Source of the DNA: Ochrobactrum sp. RH2CCR150
GTDB lineage: Bacteria > Pseudomonadota > Alphaproteobacteria > Rhizobiales > Rhizobiaceae
Assembly (NCBI GenBank): GCA_014138095.1
Contig: JACGXE010000011.1
Coordinates: 62,001 to 126,000 of the forward strand
DNA: 64,000 nt
Direction: 5' to 3'
The translations under genes were made by a program, and so were the position numbers. Under the pieces are notes generated by a model. The model was given only the letters and a program-made list of their open reading frames with translations, was not told the DNA's origin and did no database searches. Shown piece after piece: positions 18,712-26,951 of this stretch. Every line of letters starts with the position of its first letter. Within the stretch, counting starts at the first letter, position 1.

Positions 18712-19413
18712 GTGAATCTTAGCGTAAAGATCTGCACACAAAACCCGCAGAACTACCTCATACTTAGTCACATTCTCAGTGTTGCCGGCTATAAGCCGAG
18801 CCTCATGAGCCTGCAAGCTCCATCGAACTTGGCAACGGAAGCAATACCATATGCGATACTGTTTGATACAAGCGAGAACACAGAACCCATTCTTGAGCTT
18901 TGTGTTGCTATTAAACAAAATTCCACCACCAGGGATATAATTCTCGTAGCGTTGGCTCAATCTTGCAATTCGCTGAATTTTCTTGATTTTTTGCAGGCTG
19001 GATTCGACGAATTTTTCCCTCATCCTTTCGTGCCCGAGCGAGTGCTGTCATTTTTACACGACCGGCAAACCGCAACTTTGGAGCGCAAAACATTAGCGTC
19101 CGATCGCCATAGCAGTATCCATGTTGGCGAACTGAATATCCTGACAAGCGAAAGGACCCTGAGATTTGGGGAATTGGAAATTCGGTTGACACCCACCGAG
19201 TTTCGAATTTTGCGAGGGTTCATTGCCGCACCGGGCCAGGTCATGAAGCGAGAGCAACTGATCAAAATCGGTTGGCCGCCGCATCACTATGTTCAGCCGC
19301 GAACCGTAGACGCCCACGTCGGTAATCTGAGGCGTCAGCTATGGAAATTGACCGGAAAGAACCTTATCCGAACAGTTTATACGACCGGATACGCGTTCGA
19401 ATTTTCACAATAA
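18712..19413 (+). CDS. OmpR/PhoB-type regulator with degenerate receiver domain (paralogue of 8823)
   Basis: 233-residue regulator. GTG 18712 has GGAGA 9 nt upstream; ATG 18703 directly abuts that site and is less likely. The N-terminal receiver-like domain aligns with the regulator at 8823: VKICTQNPQNYLILSHILSV here against VLIKTSDAQLFLMLRHLLSV there. It keeps one candidate Asp52 in LFDTSEN but lacks the acidic pair and has His104 in FFPHPF where receivers have Lys. The C-terminal winged helix has LTPTEFRILRGF and PRTVDAHVGNLRRQL. It lies upstream of and parallel to the alpha-oxoamine synthase gene, so local control of that gene is plausible. Confidence 0.83.
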   Translation: MNLSVKICTQNPQNYLILSHILSVAGYKPSLMSLQAPSNLATEAIPYAILFDTSENTEPILELCVAIKQNSTTRDIILVALAQSCNSLNFLDFLQAGFDEFFPHPFVPERVLSFLHDRQTATLERKTLASDRHSSIHVGELNILTSERTLRFGELEIRLTPTEFRILRGFIAAPGQVMKREQLIKIGWPPHHYVQPRTVDAHVGNLRRQLWKLTGKNLIRTVYTTGYAFEFSQ

Positions 19414-19469
19414 ACTCACAAAGGATAGGAATATAAAGTTTTTGAATAATATATCGGAGAATTCTTCTT

Positions 19470-19495
19470 AAATGCTTTGTTGCGAGAAAGCATTT
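19470..19495 (+). promoter_or_regulatory. Perfect 9-bp inverted repeat upstream of the oxoamine synthase gene
   Basis: AAATGCTTT-gttgcgag-AAAGCATTT lies 38 nt before the start of the gene at 19533 (the stem extends by one T-A pair). It could be an operator for the adjacent PhoB-like regulator or a hairpin in the 5' untranslated region. It is not followed by a T-run, so it is not a typical terminator. Confidence 0.4.
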
Positions 19496-19532
19496 AGGAA
19501 GTTTTCATACTGGCACCACAATGGAGGATGTG

Positions 19533-20774
19533 ATGCCAAAGAATTCGTTTGAATCGTCTCAAGCTCTATCTGGAACGGGTGTCCGCAACACGGCCAAGTT
19601 GATCGGTATTGCAGACTCCCATTTTGACGCTGCCCATCTTCAAGGTGTTATGGCACTTTATGCCGACCCGAGAGAAGGACGCCAGGTCCAGCTACGTGGT
19701 CTCAACGAGACCATCGTTGATTTCGTCCGGTGTTCATATCTAGGGTTGGACAACCACCCACGTATTGTCGCGGGAGCCATTGAGGCAGTTCGACAAAACG
19801 GTAGTTTGCACTGGTCGTGCGCGCGGACAAGGCTGAACTTCGCGCAGCTTGTCGAACTCGAAGAGGTGCTTTCAACGCTCTTCGAAGCCCGCTCTATTAC
19901 TTATACGAGCGTTTTGGCCGCCAACATGAGCGCACTCCCACTGGTTGCTTCTGGTCATCTGTCAGACGGTATAAAGCCGACGATGGTTTTCGATCGCTTT
20001 GCTCACGCGACCCTTGCCTACCATAAGAAAACAGTGGCCGATGAAACCGCCGTTCAAACGATTCCTCACAACGACTATGAAATGCTTGAGGACATCTGTA
20101 AAAAAAACCGAAGCGTAGCTTACATTTGCGATGGCGTTTACTCCATGGGGGGCAGCGCGCACATCGATGAATTGAAACGTTTGCAAGAAAAATACGGGTT
20201 GTTTCTCTACATTGACGATGCACACGGTGTATCCATTGTCGGAAGGAAAGGGCAAGGTTATGCGAGATCCCAGTTCGATAACCTTGGAGGTCGAACCATA
20301 ATTGTCACATCGTTAGGCAAGGGATTTGGAGCATCTGGGGGGCTGCTGATGCTTGGAACCGCCCACCAGGAAAGTTTGTTTCGTCGTTATGCTATTGCGC
20401 ACGCATTCTCAGCGTCACTCAATACTGCCGCTATTGGTGCTGGGCTGGCTTCAGCTGAAATCCATCAGTCTTCAGAGCTAGGGCAACGACAGGCCGCATT
20501 GCAGGACAATATCGCACTTTTCGACAGACTGATCCCCACAGCTCAATCGGGCTCCGCGCTGCCGATCCGCATTATCCGCATCGGCGATGAAATGACATCT
20601 ATTGGGTGTGCCCAGGAGCTTTTGAAGAACAATTTCTACGCCTCAGCTATCTTCTTTCCAACCGTAGCCAGGGGCGAAGCAGGACTACGGGTTTCCATTA
20701 CCGCCAGCCATCAGGCGAATGAGATTGAGAGTTTTTGCAGCGCTGTCAAAGAGCTCCTGATCGATAATGGCTAG
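19533..20774 (+). CDS. Alpha-oxoamine synthase family PLP enzyme
   Basis: 413-residue enzyme of the AOS family (KBL, BioF, HemA, serine palmitoyltransferase, CqsA), which condenses an acyl-CoA with an amino acid to a 2-aminoketone. ATG 19533 follows GGAGG by 5 nt; ATG 19521 has no such site. Motifs: FAHATLAYH (157-164), HNDYEMLE, YIDDAHG (226-232) binding PLP, and Schiff-base Lys263 in TSLGKGFGASGG. The usual Gly-rich GSGGSR region is replaced by SLHWSCARTRL (91-101), so substrate choice probably differs from KBL or BioF. No biotin or haem genes are adjacent. A signalling or secondary-metabolite aminoketone is possible but unproven. Confidence 0.85.
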   Translation: MPKNSFESSQALSGTGVRNTAKLIGIADSHFDAAHLQGVMALYADPREGRQVQLRGLNETIVDFVRCSYLGLDNHPRIVAGAIEAVRQNGSLHWSCARTRLNFAQLVELEEVLSTLFEARSITYTSVLAANMSALPLVASGHLSDGIKPTMVFDRFAHATLAYHKKTVADETAVQTIPHNDYEMLEDICKKNRSVAYICDGVYSMGGSAHIDELKRLQEKYGLFLYIDDAHGVSIVGRKGQGYARSQFDNLGGRTIIVTSLGKGFGASGGLLMLGTAHQESLFRRYAIAHAFSASLNTAAIGAGLASAEIHQSSELGQRQAALQDNIALFDRLIPTAQSGSALPIRIIRIGDEMTSIGCAQELLKNNFYASAIFFPTVARGEAGLRVSITASHQANEIESFCSAVKELLIDNG

Positions 20775-20988
20775 CCCCAACTGGCTCGATCAGGGAAACA
20801 GATTTCTATAGTCATCATGTTATCGAGAACCGGTCTGCTCCGTGACACCTGACTTTCGTGACGACCAGCAGTAGTTAAACGATAATAGATTTCCCGTCTG
20901 AGAACAACGACGACGGTGCAATCAGTTTCGCGACCGTAATGGGAGAAATGCACTCTGCACGTTGCGACGTAAGGAACTTACGGCTTCC

Positions 20989-21291
20989 ATGATGAAAAAT
21001 ATCACATACACGTACAGTACCGAAGCGTTCGTACCTCATTCCAACCCGGAGGAGGCAGGCAAATTTCTATGCATTGAGTTCAGCGCATGTTTGGTGTCTG
21101 TCGAAATCATTGGCCGGAACAGTGTTATCAGTTTCGGCGATGGTTGCGCGTTTCTGCGGCCCGTCGCGGATGGCATTCACGTTCGAGTGGAGGCTACGTG
21201 CCTCATTACATTCATAGGAATCCAGTCTCTCCTTACGGTTAGCTTCGCTTTACAAAGCACTGTAAAGGCCCGTGAACCTGGCGGCGACTGA
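20989..21291 (+). CDS. Small protein resembling DUF2218
   Basis: 100-residue protein from ATG 20989 (or 20992). The pattern AGKFLCIEFSA, SFGDGCAFLRPVADGIHVRVEA and a final ITFIGIQSLLTVSFAL resembles the DUF2218 family (about 95-100 residues, function unknown). The ribosome-binding site is weak (AAGGAA, about 14 nt upstream). It follows the oxoamine synthase by about 210 nt on the same strand and may share its regulation. Confidence 0.5.
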   Translation: MMKNITYTYSTEAFVPHSNPEEAGKFLCIEFSACLVSVEIIGRNSVISFGDGCAFLRPVADGIHVRVEATCLITFIGIQSLLTVSFALQSTVKAREPGGD

Positions 21292-21998
21292 GATCAAGCT
21301 GCGCTGTACCTGCGCCGGGGCAAGATGGTTGTCTCTGATTTACCGAACGATCTTCAGCCGGTTGAGTTCTTTCTGCAATATCGTGATCAAACACGACATG
21401 TCGGCTCCCATCTGCTGCTTGCATCCGGAAATCCAGTCTTCCTTTCCTTGTTTAATTTGAACAGGACATGAGGAGCAAAATCCGTTGCGTCTCTAACTTG
21501 CACTTGCGTAGCATTTGTAAACTGCTCTTGGTGTAATTATCTGATTAAGCACCTTTCTTTTGAAGAATAGGCAAAGATCTCAGCTGGTGTCTCAAATCTA
21601 AGATCCTTGCGCTCTGTTGCCTTGAGATTAGGGGCGAGGGCGGATGTCGGCCAAACGATTGATGGGAGTGGGGTCCGCCATCGTTTCTATCCGGCGGGCC
21701 AATGCTCCATCATTATCGCCGCCTGATCGTCAAGCCGCCTGTCATGATCGCTTGGGTCATCTCGGGGCTACTCGCACCTCAACACGAAGCTAATTGTGAT
21801 TCCAACCTTATGCATCGGTTTAATGCATCTGTGCATTCCATCGCTGCACTAAAAGTGCGGATGAACCCGAAAGGGGTGCCCGCACTCATTGAAATCCGCT
21901 TTGGGAAGCAACTCTTATTCTATCCCATAGTCGGATACGCTGATGGGGGATCATAATCGTTATGAGTTCAGGATGAACCGTATTACGGAGGTTACTTT
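21292..21998. other. Gene-poor region, about 700 nt
   Basis: No supported gene. Short open frames (for example 21702-21956, plus strand) lack a clear ribosome-binding site and family resemblance. The region ends at the decayed 3' end of the VapC gene, which suggests it is a degraded segment. Confidence 0.4.
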
Positions 21999-22051
21999 CT
22001 ATGTATCCAAAAGCTGCATTCCCTTAGCGCGAGCTGCTCGCAGGTCGAAGG

Positions 22052-22396
22052 TCACCGTTTCCGATATCCCGCAAGCCGTCCGCCGTGTGCAATCAGCGCG
22101 TCAGAAAAATCTGCATTGCTGCTGCGAAAGGTTGCAAGTGCCAGATAACCAACATCTGCGCCCTCGATGACCAGTTCGCGTGTGCGCAGAAGCATTTCGA
22201 TTACTTCGACCAAGGCGGCGCGCGGCACCTTATAAGAGCGCACAAATACCCAAACGGTTTCAACCAGCACAACCTGGGAAATATATCCCAGCAGTTCGGT
22301 CGAGAGGCCATCGATGATCCGTGACGCTGCTGCCGATTGGGCTTCGTCGTCCTGCGCCAGATACCGCACAAGCACATTCGTATCGATACCGATCAC
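22052..22396 (-). CDS. vapC: VapC-like PIN-domain ribonuclease, C-terminus frameshifted
   Basis: PIN-domain toxin. Acidic catalytic positions are visible at Asp5 (MIGIDTNVLVRYL), Glu in VVLVETVWV and Asp in NADFSDALIA. The frame stops after GGRLAGYRKR at 114 residues, short of the usual 130-140. In another frame, immediately downstream (minus strand, down to TAG at 21999-22001), the sequence reads ETVTFDLRAARAKGMQLLDT, which is the expected C-terminal PIN segment including the last active-site Asp. A single-base insertion or deletion near 22055-22065 has therefore cut the toxin. The start overlaps the antitoxin stop by 4 nt. The truncated product is probably inactive. Confidence 0.8.
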   Translation of the reverse strand: MIGIDTNVLVRYLAQDDEAQSAAASRIIDGLSTELLGYISQVVLVETVWVFVRSYKVPRAALVEVIEMLLRTRELVIEGADVGYLALATFRSSNADFSDALIAHGGRLAGYRKR

Positions 22397-22632
22397 CTGC
22401 GAGTATGCCCGCTTGCAATTGCTGCGTCCATGTCCTCCAGCCTAACCGGCGTGTCGGGCTGGGGGACAATCCCTTTCAATGATTTCACCGAGCCGGATGC
22501 TGGCACGACGGCATAGTGACCGTCCTCCATGCGAATGAACTCAATGCGGTCGCCGACGGACAGCCCCAAGTCATGGCGTACCTTGATCGGAATTGTGATC
22601 TGACCTTTCGACGTGACGGTTGAAAACGACAT
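22393..22632 (-). CDS. vapB: VapB-like antitoxin, AbrB/SpoVT fold
   Basis: 79-residue antitoxin. Residues 1-48 form the swapped-hairpin DNA-binding domain, with STVTSKGQITIPIKVRHDLG and GDRIEFIRMEDGHYAVVP; the C-terminal 30 residues (LKGIVPQPDTPVRLEDMDAA) would wrap the toxin. It is upstream of and overlaps vapC by 4 nt (ATGA). A short palindrome-like AT-rich stretch just upstream (22640-22680) may be the autoregulatory operator. With the toxin frameshifted, the antitoxin may persist alone. Confidence 0.85.
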   Translation of the reverse strand: MSFSTVTSKGQITIPIKVRHDLGLSVGDRIEFIRMEDGHYAVVPASGSVKSLKGIVPQPDTPVRLEDMDAAIASGHTRR

Positions 22633-23027
22633 GGGGCTCCCCCCCTTACTATTGGTAAGGCATAATGTAAGAAAAAATTATCCGATGTCGAGGTTGCTCC
22701 GCGGAGCACATAAGCGCCCTTGCTTCTCATACCGCGAAAACGCTTAGCTCCGAGTGGGATGCCGGGGCGGCACACTGGTAGGGTGTTGAACGGATCAACC
22801 CAGTATGCTCCTTTAAATTATCATTTAGCAGATAAAAGAAAATCCGGACATGTCTCTCCCGCCGTCGCGATGGGCTCAGCCAAAGTGAGGCGGAATATGT
22901 CGCGCTGGAGCACCGCGTTGCAGGATCACGGATGCACTATGATGCGACGATGAAATGAGGTCGACTTTCCAAAAGCTACGGGCAGAATTCTTGTGTAACG
23001 CGCGGGAAGATAACCTATACTTGTCAG
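22633..23027. other. Decayed intergenic sequence, about 400 nt
   Basis: No intact gene. On the plus strand 22873-22958 a frame reads LSQSEAEYVALEHRVAGSRM and ends in HYDATMK followed by a stop. It looks like the tail of a once-coding gene but was not recognised. The promoter of vapBC must lie near 22640-22700. Confidence 0.35.
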
Positions 23028-23150
23028 GCCTGTTAAGCTGCACTCGCCTAATCCCGCATGTCCCGTATCGTCGCCAATGACTATAAAAACCCAGTCGGTG
23101 GCCGGGGTCGGTCGAAAGAGATGTATGTCCGCAAATTTGATCAATTTCAA
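23028..23150 (-). pseudogene. Remnant of an enolase-superfamily (mandelate racemase/dehydratase-like) gene
   Basis: Starting at ATG 23150, the first 41 codons read as the N-terminal cap of a mandelate-racemase/muconate-lactonizing-type enzyme: MKLIKFADIHLFRP, then TDWVFIVIGDDTGHAGLGEC and SLTG. Such proteins are about 380-400 residues. Here the resemblance stops after the GECSLTG motif and the frame closes at 22926. The rest has been deleted. The MFS carrier nearby belongs to a family often found beside sugar-acid dehydratases, so a catabolic cluster may have been lost here. Confidence 0.6.
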
Positions 23151-23778
23151 TCTCGTCAGATTAATTCAACGCAATAGTTTTATATTTTTTGGGGCTAACC
23201 GGGAGGTATAAAACCCTAAACTAGATGTTTTTGATCGAATTATTTAGCGGGATCTCCAGATTATCAGAAACGCGCAAACCGCGAGCGTGAACACGCTGCT
23301 GATCAGAGATGAGGTTTCTTACCACTTTCAGGGTCGATCGCCCTGCGTTGCGATTTAAACAAACGGTTTTCTCGAAAGAGATGCGGTTTTTGGTGTGAAA
23401 CAGACGTTGATTGCGCCATTTGAACGGCTGGAGGGGGCGGATTGCGCTCGGGCGAGGAAACGTTCGTCCAAGCAACTAGATTCTGACTGGCAATCTGCAA
23501 GTGGAGCCAGCGTTGCAGCAAGCCACCCCATCTCAGACATTCGTAAAGATTTCTGCAATAGCAGGCTCGGACTACTTGGGGAAATTACAAGCTTAATCAG
23601 ACGACGATACGATACCAGACAGGCGATTCATACTGGGATTTGGAAACCTGCACTTGAAAGATTTCTTCAAAGGCTGATCCAGAAAGGGTAGTAAACAGGA
23701 TCAGGGAGACCCGGTACTGGCAAAGCACCGGATCTCTGCTTTAGTTCCGCATCACTACTCGGGGCAATCAAGTGGTCG
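23151..23778. other. Gene-poor region, about 630 nt
   Basis: Both strands have short open frames (23395-23691 plus; 23221-23558 minus) with unusual composition and no domain or ribosome-binding site. It contains one copy of the 11-mer GACTGGCAATC (23485-23495), also found at three other intergenic sites. It may be a decayed dispersed repeat. Confidence 0.35.
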
Positions 23779-25143
23779 CTAGGCTTCAAGAGCATCAGTT
23801 TCTATCGCCTGCTCATTATCGGGTACTGGAGCTGCTTTCAAAGCCAAGGCGGTTAGTCCCGCGGCTATCATAAATGCTCCGACCACCCACAGACCGGCCT
23901 TGGGCGATCCTGTGACGTCGGCGAGCCAGCCTGTTACATATGGCCCGATAAATCCAGCCAGATTGCCCAGTGAATTGATCAAAGCGATACCGCCCGCTGC
24001 CGCTGCTCCGGTCAAGAAAGTAGTAGGCAAAGGCCAGAACGTCGGTAAGGCCGAGCAGATACCCATCGCACAGATTGTCACTGCAATCATCGTTGTGAAG
24101 GGTGATTGCTGATAGAGTGCGATAGGGATAGCGATGCCCCCGATTATCGCAGGCAGCGCGACATGCCATACACGCTCTCGCGTTTTGTCGCCATGCCTGG
24201 CCCAGAAATACATGGCGATGGCACCGAACACATAAGGAATGGCAACAATGAAACCTTGTTGGATGACCGAGTAACTGGTGTTGAATGTCTGCTGGAAGCC
24301 GGCGATGATTGTCGGCAGAAAAAAGCCCACGGCATAAAGACCATAAACAATACCGAAATAGACGAATGCAAGAGCGAGAATGCGTGGTTGCGTAAGGGCT
24401 TTATAGAGGGGATAATGGTAACGCTTACCAGTTTCAGCGTGTTCGTTATCCATTTCCTTCTGGAGCCAGTCTCGTTCACCGGGTTCGAGCCACGCGGCAT
24501 CTTTTGGCTGGTCTGTAAGATAAAACCAGCAGCATGTACCAAGAAGAATAGCTGGTAGGCCCTGCATGAGAAACATGAAGCGCCAGCCGTCCATGCCAAA
24601 CAACGTCCCATGACCCACCTCGATGAGCCAGGCGGACAGTGGGGCTCCGAATACGGACGAAAGCGGTACCGCTATCATGAACAGGGCGACTGCTTTGGCC
24701 CGTTCGCGCTTGGGAAACCAGAAGGTCAGGTACAATATGATGCCGGGAAAGAAACCGGCCTCAGCGATTCCCAGAAGAAAACGCAGACCATAGAGCGTGC
24801 CGGCATTTGGCACGTAAGCCATTGCCGAGGCGACGATGCCCCAACTTACCATGATGCGGGCGATCCAGCGGCGGGCACCGACTTTATGCAGGGCAAGATT
24901 GCTTGGCACCTCAAGCAGGAGATAGCCGATGAAAAAGATGCCAGATGCTAAGCCGAAAGCCGCCTTATCGAGACCAAGTGCATCATTCATTCCATGTGGG
25001 GCAGCAAAGCCGATATTGGTGCGATCGAGATAATTGACAAAGTAAAGAAGTCCCAGAAATGGCGATAATCGCCACGCAACCTTCCGCATCACGTGCGAAC
25101 GCATTGCGTCATCTGCAGGTAGACTATTGGTGTTTGCGGACAC
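23779..25143 (-). CDS. MFS transporter, anion:cation symporter (phthalate/sugar-acid permease-like)
   Basis: 454-residue carrier with twelve predicted helices and the ACS-family N-terminal signature LSPFLGLLYFVNYLDRTNIGFA (about 31-52). The loop RWIARIMVSWG and the segment GLRFLLGIAEAGFFPGIILYLTFWFPKRERA are typical of the tartrate, 4-hydroxyphenylacetate and galactonate type permeases. The central cytoplasmic loop (about 210-245) is charged. It is monocistronic by spacing (348 nt from livF). Substrate is probably an organic or sugar acid; a decayed enolase-superfamily gene nearby supports this weakly. Confidence 0.88.
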   Translation of the reverse strand: MSANTNSLPADDAMRSHVMRKVAWRLSPFLGLLYFVNYLDRTNIGFAAPHGMNDALGLDKAAFGLASGIFFIGYLLLEVPSNLALHKVGARRWIARIMVSWGIVASAMAYVPNAGTLYGLRFLLGIAEAGFFPGIILYLTFWFPKRERAKAVALFMIAVPLSSVFGAPLSAWLIEVGHGTLFGMDGWRFMFLMQGLPAILLGTCCWFYLTDQPKDAAWLEPGERDWLQKEMDNEHAETGKRYHYPLYKALTQPRILALAFVYFGIVYGLYAVGFFLPTIIAGFQQTFNTSYSVIQQGFIVAIPYVFGAIAMYFWARHGDKTRERVWHVALPAIIGGIAIPIALYQQSPFTTMIAVTICAMGICSALPTFWPLPTTFLTGAAAAGGIALINSLGNLAGFIGPYVTGWLADVTGSPKAGLWVVGAFMIAAGLTALALKAAPVPDNEQAIETDALEA

Positions 25144-25491
25144 AGGCTCCTCCCTCCGTCACAGTTAAAGTTCCCCACCCGGTTACAGTCTATTGGAGAA
25201 ATCTCTTATCCACCAGTTGAGTGTAGTCCAGGCTGTAAGAACCCACCGCTCTCGACCGTTATGACGGGGCCTGACAGTAAGCAGGCGTGATCCGATGAGG
25301 TTTCGTTACAGGCCTTTTCCGCCAAATCACAACTTACGACGGCATCGCGCGATTGGGCCACCGGATCAGTTCACGTCAGCGAAGCTGTCTGACAGCTCGA
25401 GGTCCGGCAAATAAGCGACAGATTTGACCCCGACAGTCCGCCCCCGGTCAGTCGGCTATCAGCTTGGTTCATGTTATCATTGCTTATGTCG
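25144..25491. other. Intergenic region, about 350 nt
   Basis: Lies between livF (stop at 25492) and the MFS gene, both on the minus strand. Near 25420-25455 the minus strand has a G/C-rich inverted repeat (CTGACCGGGGG...CGGGGTCA) that could terminate the liv transcript. The promoter of the MFS gene is expected at 25150-25250. No gene seen. Confidence 0.4.
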
Positions 25492-26220
25492 CTATAACCC
25501 CAAATATGCTTTCTGCACCCTTTCATCGTGAATAAGGTCGTGTGCCTTGCCTTCCAACGTAAATGAACCGGTTTCCATCACGTATCCACGGTCTGCACCG
25601 TCCAAAGCGAGATGGACATCCTGCTCTACGAGAAGCACGGTTACCTGCTCCGTCTTGCGAATGTCGTGCAAGATCGTCATTAATTGATCTACGACCACAG
25701 GCGCAAGGCCGAGGCTCATTTCATCGACCAACAGTAAAACAGGATCAGCCATTAGTGCTCGCCCCATAGCGCACATCTGCTGCTCTCCACCCGACATGGA
25801 ACCGGCCAGCTGCTTGCGCCTTTCTGCGAGGCGAGGAAACAGAACATAGACCTTTTCCAGATCAGTTTTTGTCCGAGCCTTATCTTTGCTACGGTAGGCG
25901 CCCATCAACAAGTTCTCTTCTACCGACATACGGTCGAAAAGTTGCCTTCCCTCTGGAATATGGACCAACCCGCGCTGAAACACATACTCCGACGTTGATC
26001 TGGATACGTCTTCGCCACGAAATTCAATTTGGCCTTGCGAGCGGATCAAATGGGAAAGAGCGCGCAGGAACGTTGTTTTGCCGGCGCCGTTGCTACCAAC
26101 CAACGCCACGATTTCCGCTTCCCTGACATGGAGATTGAGGTCACGAATGACTGGTAGTTCACCATAGCCAGCGGATAGGTTGCGTATGTCGAGAATGGTG
26201 TTGCTTCGGGGAGGGCTCAT
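25492..26220 (-). CDS. livF: Branched-chain-type ABC transporter ATPase LivF
   Basis: 242-residue ATPase. Walker A is GSNGAGKTT (about 38-46), the signature MSGGEQQM (about 143) and Walker B LLLVDEMSLGLAP. The short length and EGRQLFDRMSVEENL are typical of LivF. ATG 26220 overlaps the livG stop by 4 nt. Together with LivG it energises the LivHM permease. The substrate may be a branched-chain amino acid, but this family also imports amides, urea and aromatic acids. Confidence 0.9.
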   Translation of the reverse strand: MSPPRSNTILDIRNLSAGYGELPVIRDLNLHVREAEIVALVGSNGAGKTTFLRALSHLIRSQGQIEFRGEDVSRSTSEYVFQRGLVHIPEGRQLFDRMSVEENLLMGAYRSKDKARTKTDLEKVYVLFPRLAERRKQLAGSMSGGEQQMCAMGRALMADPVLLLVDEMSLGLAPVVVDQLMTILHDIRKTEQVTVLLVEQDVHLALDGADRGYVMETGSFTLEGKAHDLIHDERVQKAYLGL

Positions 26221-26951
26221 GCTCTCTTCTTTCCCAGATAGGCTTCAATCACAACGGGATTGGACAGAACCGCATCGGTGTTGCCTTCCGCTATTTTTTC
26301 ACCATGATGGAGCACCATCACCCGGTCGGACAGTTTCTTGATAGCCTTCATGACATGCTCGATCACGAGAATGGTGACGCCTGAATTGCGAACCTTTCGG
26401 ATGACTTCGATGACTTCCTCGATCTCGACCAGATTAAGCCCTGCCATAACTTCATCACACAGCAGAAGTTCGGGCTGCATGGCGAGTGCCTTGGCCAATT
26501 CCAGCCGCTTGCGATCCGGTCCTCCAAGCTCTTCGGCACGTTTATCCACGGCATTGCCAAGTCCCACGAAGTCGAGATTGGCGCGAGCCTGGTCGCGTGC
26601 CGCGGCAAGACCGTGATGTGCTTCCTTGCGTCCGAACATGGCGCCGACGGCGACATTATCGAGCACAGAGAGACCTGGAAAAGGCTTCATGATCTGGAAA
26701 GTGCGGCCAATTCCTATATGAGCACGCTTGTACATTGGCATAGTGTCGATGCGCTGTCCCTTGAAATAGACTTCGCCCGATGATGGATAGATCGAACCGC
26801 TGACGAGACTCACCACCGTGGTCTTGCCAGCGCCATTCGGCCCGATGAAGCCCAATATTTCTCCTTTGTTCAAAGTGAAAGAGACATTGTTGACCGCAGT
26901 CAGGCCCCCGAAGCGCTTGGTAAGGTTTTTGATTTCAAGCAGGGCGGTCAT
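26217..26951 (-). CDS. livG: Branched-chain-type ABC transporter ATPase LivG
   Basis: 244-residue ATPase with Walker A GPNGAGKTT (about 36-44), the LivG-type insertion GIGRTFQIMKPFPGLSVLDN, a diverged signature ELGGPDRKR where LSGGQ is usual, and Walker B LLLCDEVMAGL. The C-terminus carries the LivG extension EGNTDAVLSNPVVIEAYLG. It overlaps livM and livF by 4 nt each. The unusual signature (GGPDRKR) is seen in several LivG relatives and does not imply inactivity. Confidence 0.9.
   Translation of the reverse strand: MTALLEIKNLTKRFGGLTAVNNVSFTLNKGEILGFIGPNGAGKTTVVSLVSGSIYPSSGEVYFKGQRIDTMPMYKRAHIGIGRTFQIMKPFPGLSVLDNVAVGAMFGRKEAHHGLAAARDQARANLDFVGLGNAVDKRAEELGGPDRKRLELAKALAMQPELLLCDEVMAGLNLVEIEEVIEVIRKVRNSGVTILVIEHVMKAIKKLSDRVMVLHHGEKIAEGNTDAVLSNPVVIEAYLGKKRA

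Noticed and set aside
21702-21956. 84-codon plus-strand frame in the gap after the DUF2218-like gene
   Set aside because: No ribosome-binding site, domain or operon context; composition not clearly coding.
22873-22958. Coding-like tail LSQSEAEYVALEHRVAGSRM...
   Set aside because: Looks like a gene end but is too short to assign; reported only in the gap description.
23395-23691. 98-codon plus-strand frame upstream of the MFS gene
   Set aside because: No ribosome-binding site or recognisable motif; overlapped by equally long frames on the other strand.
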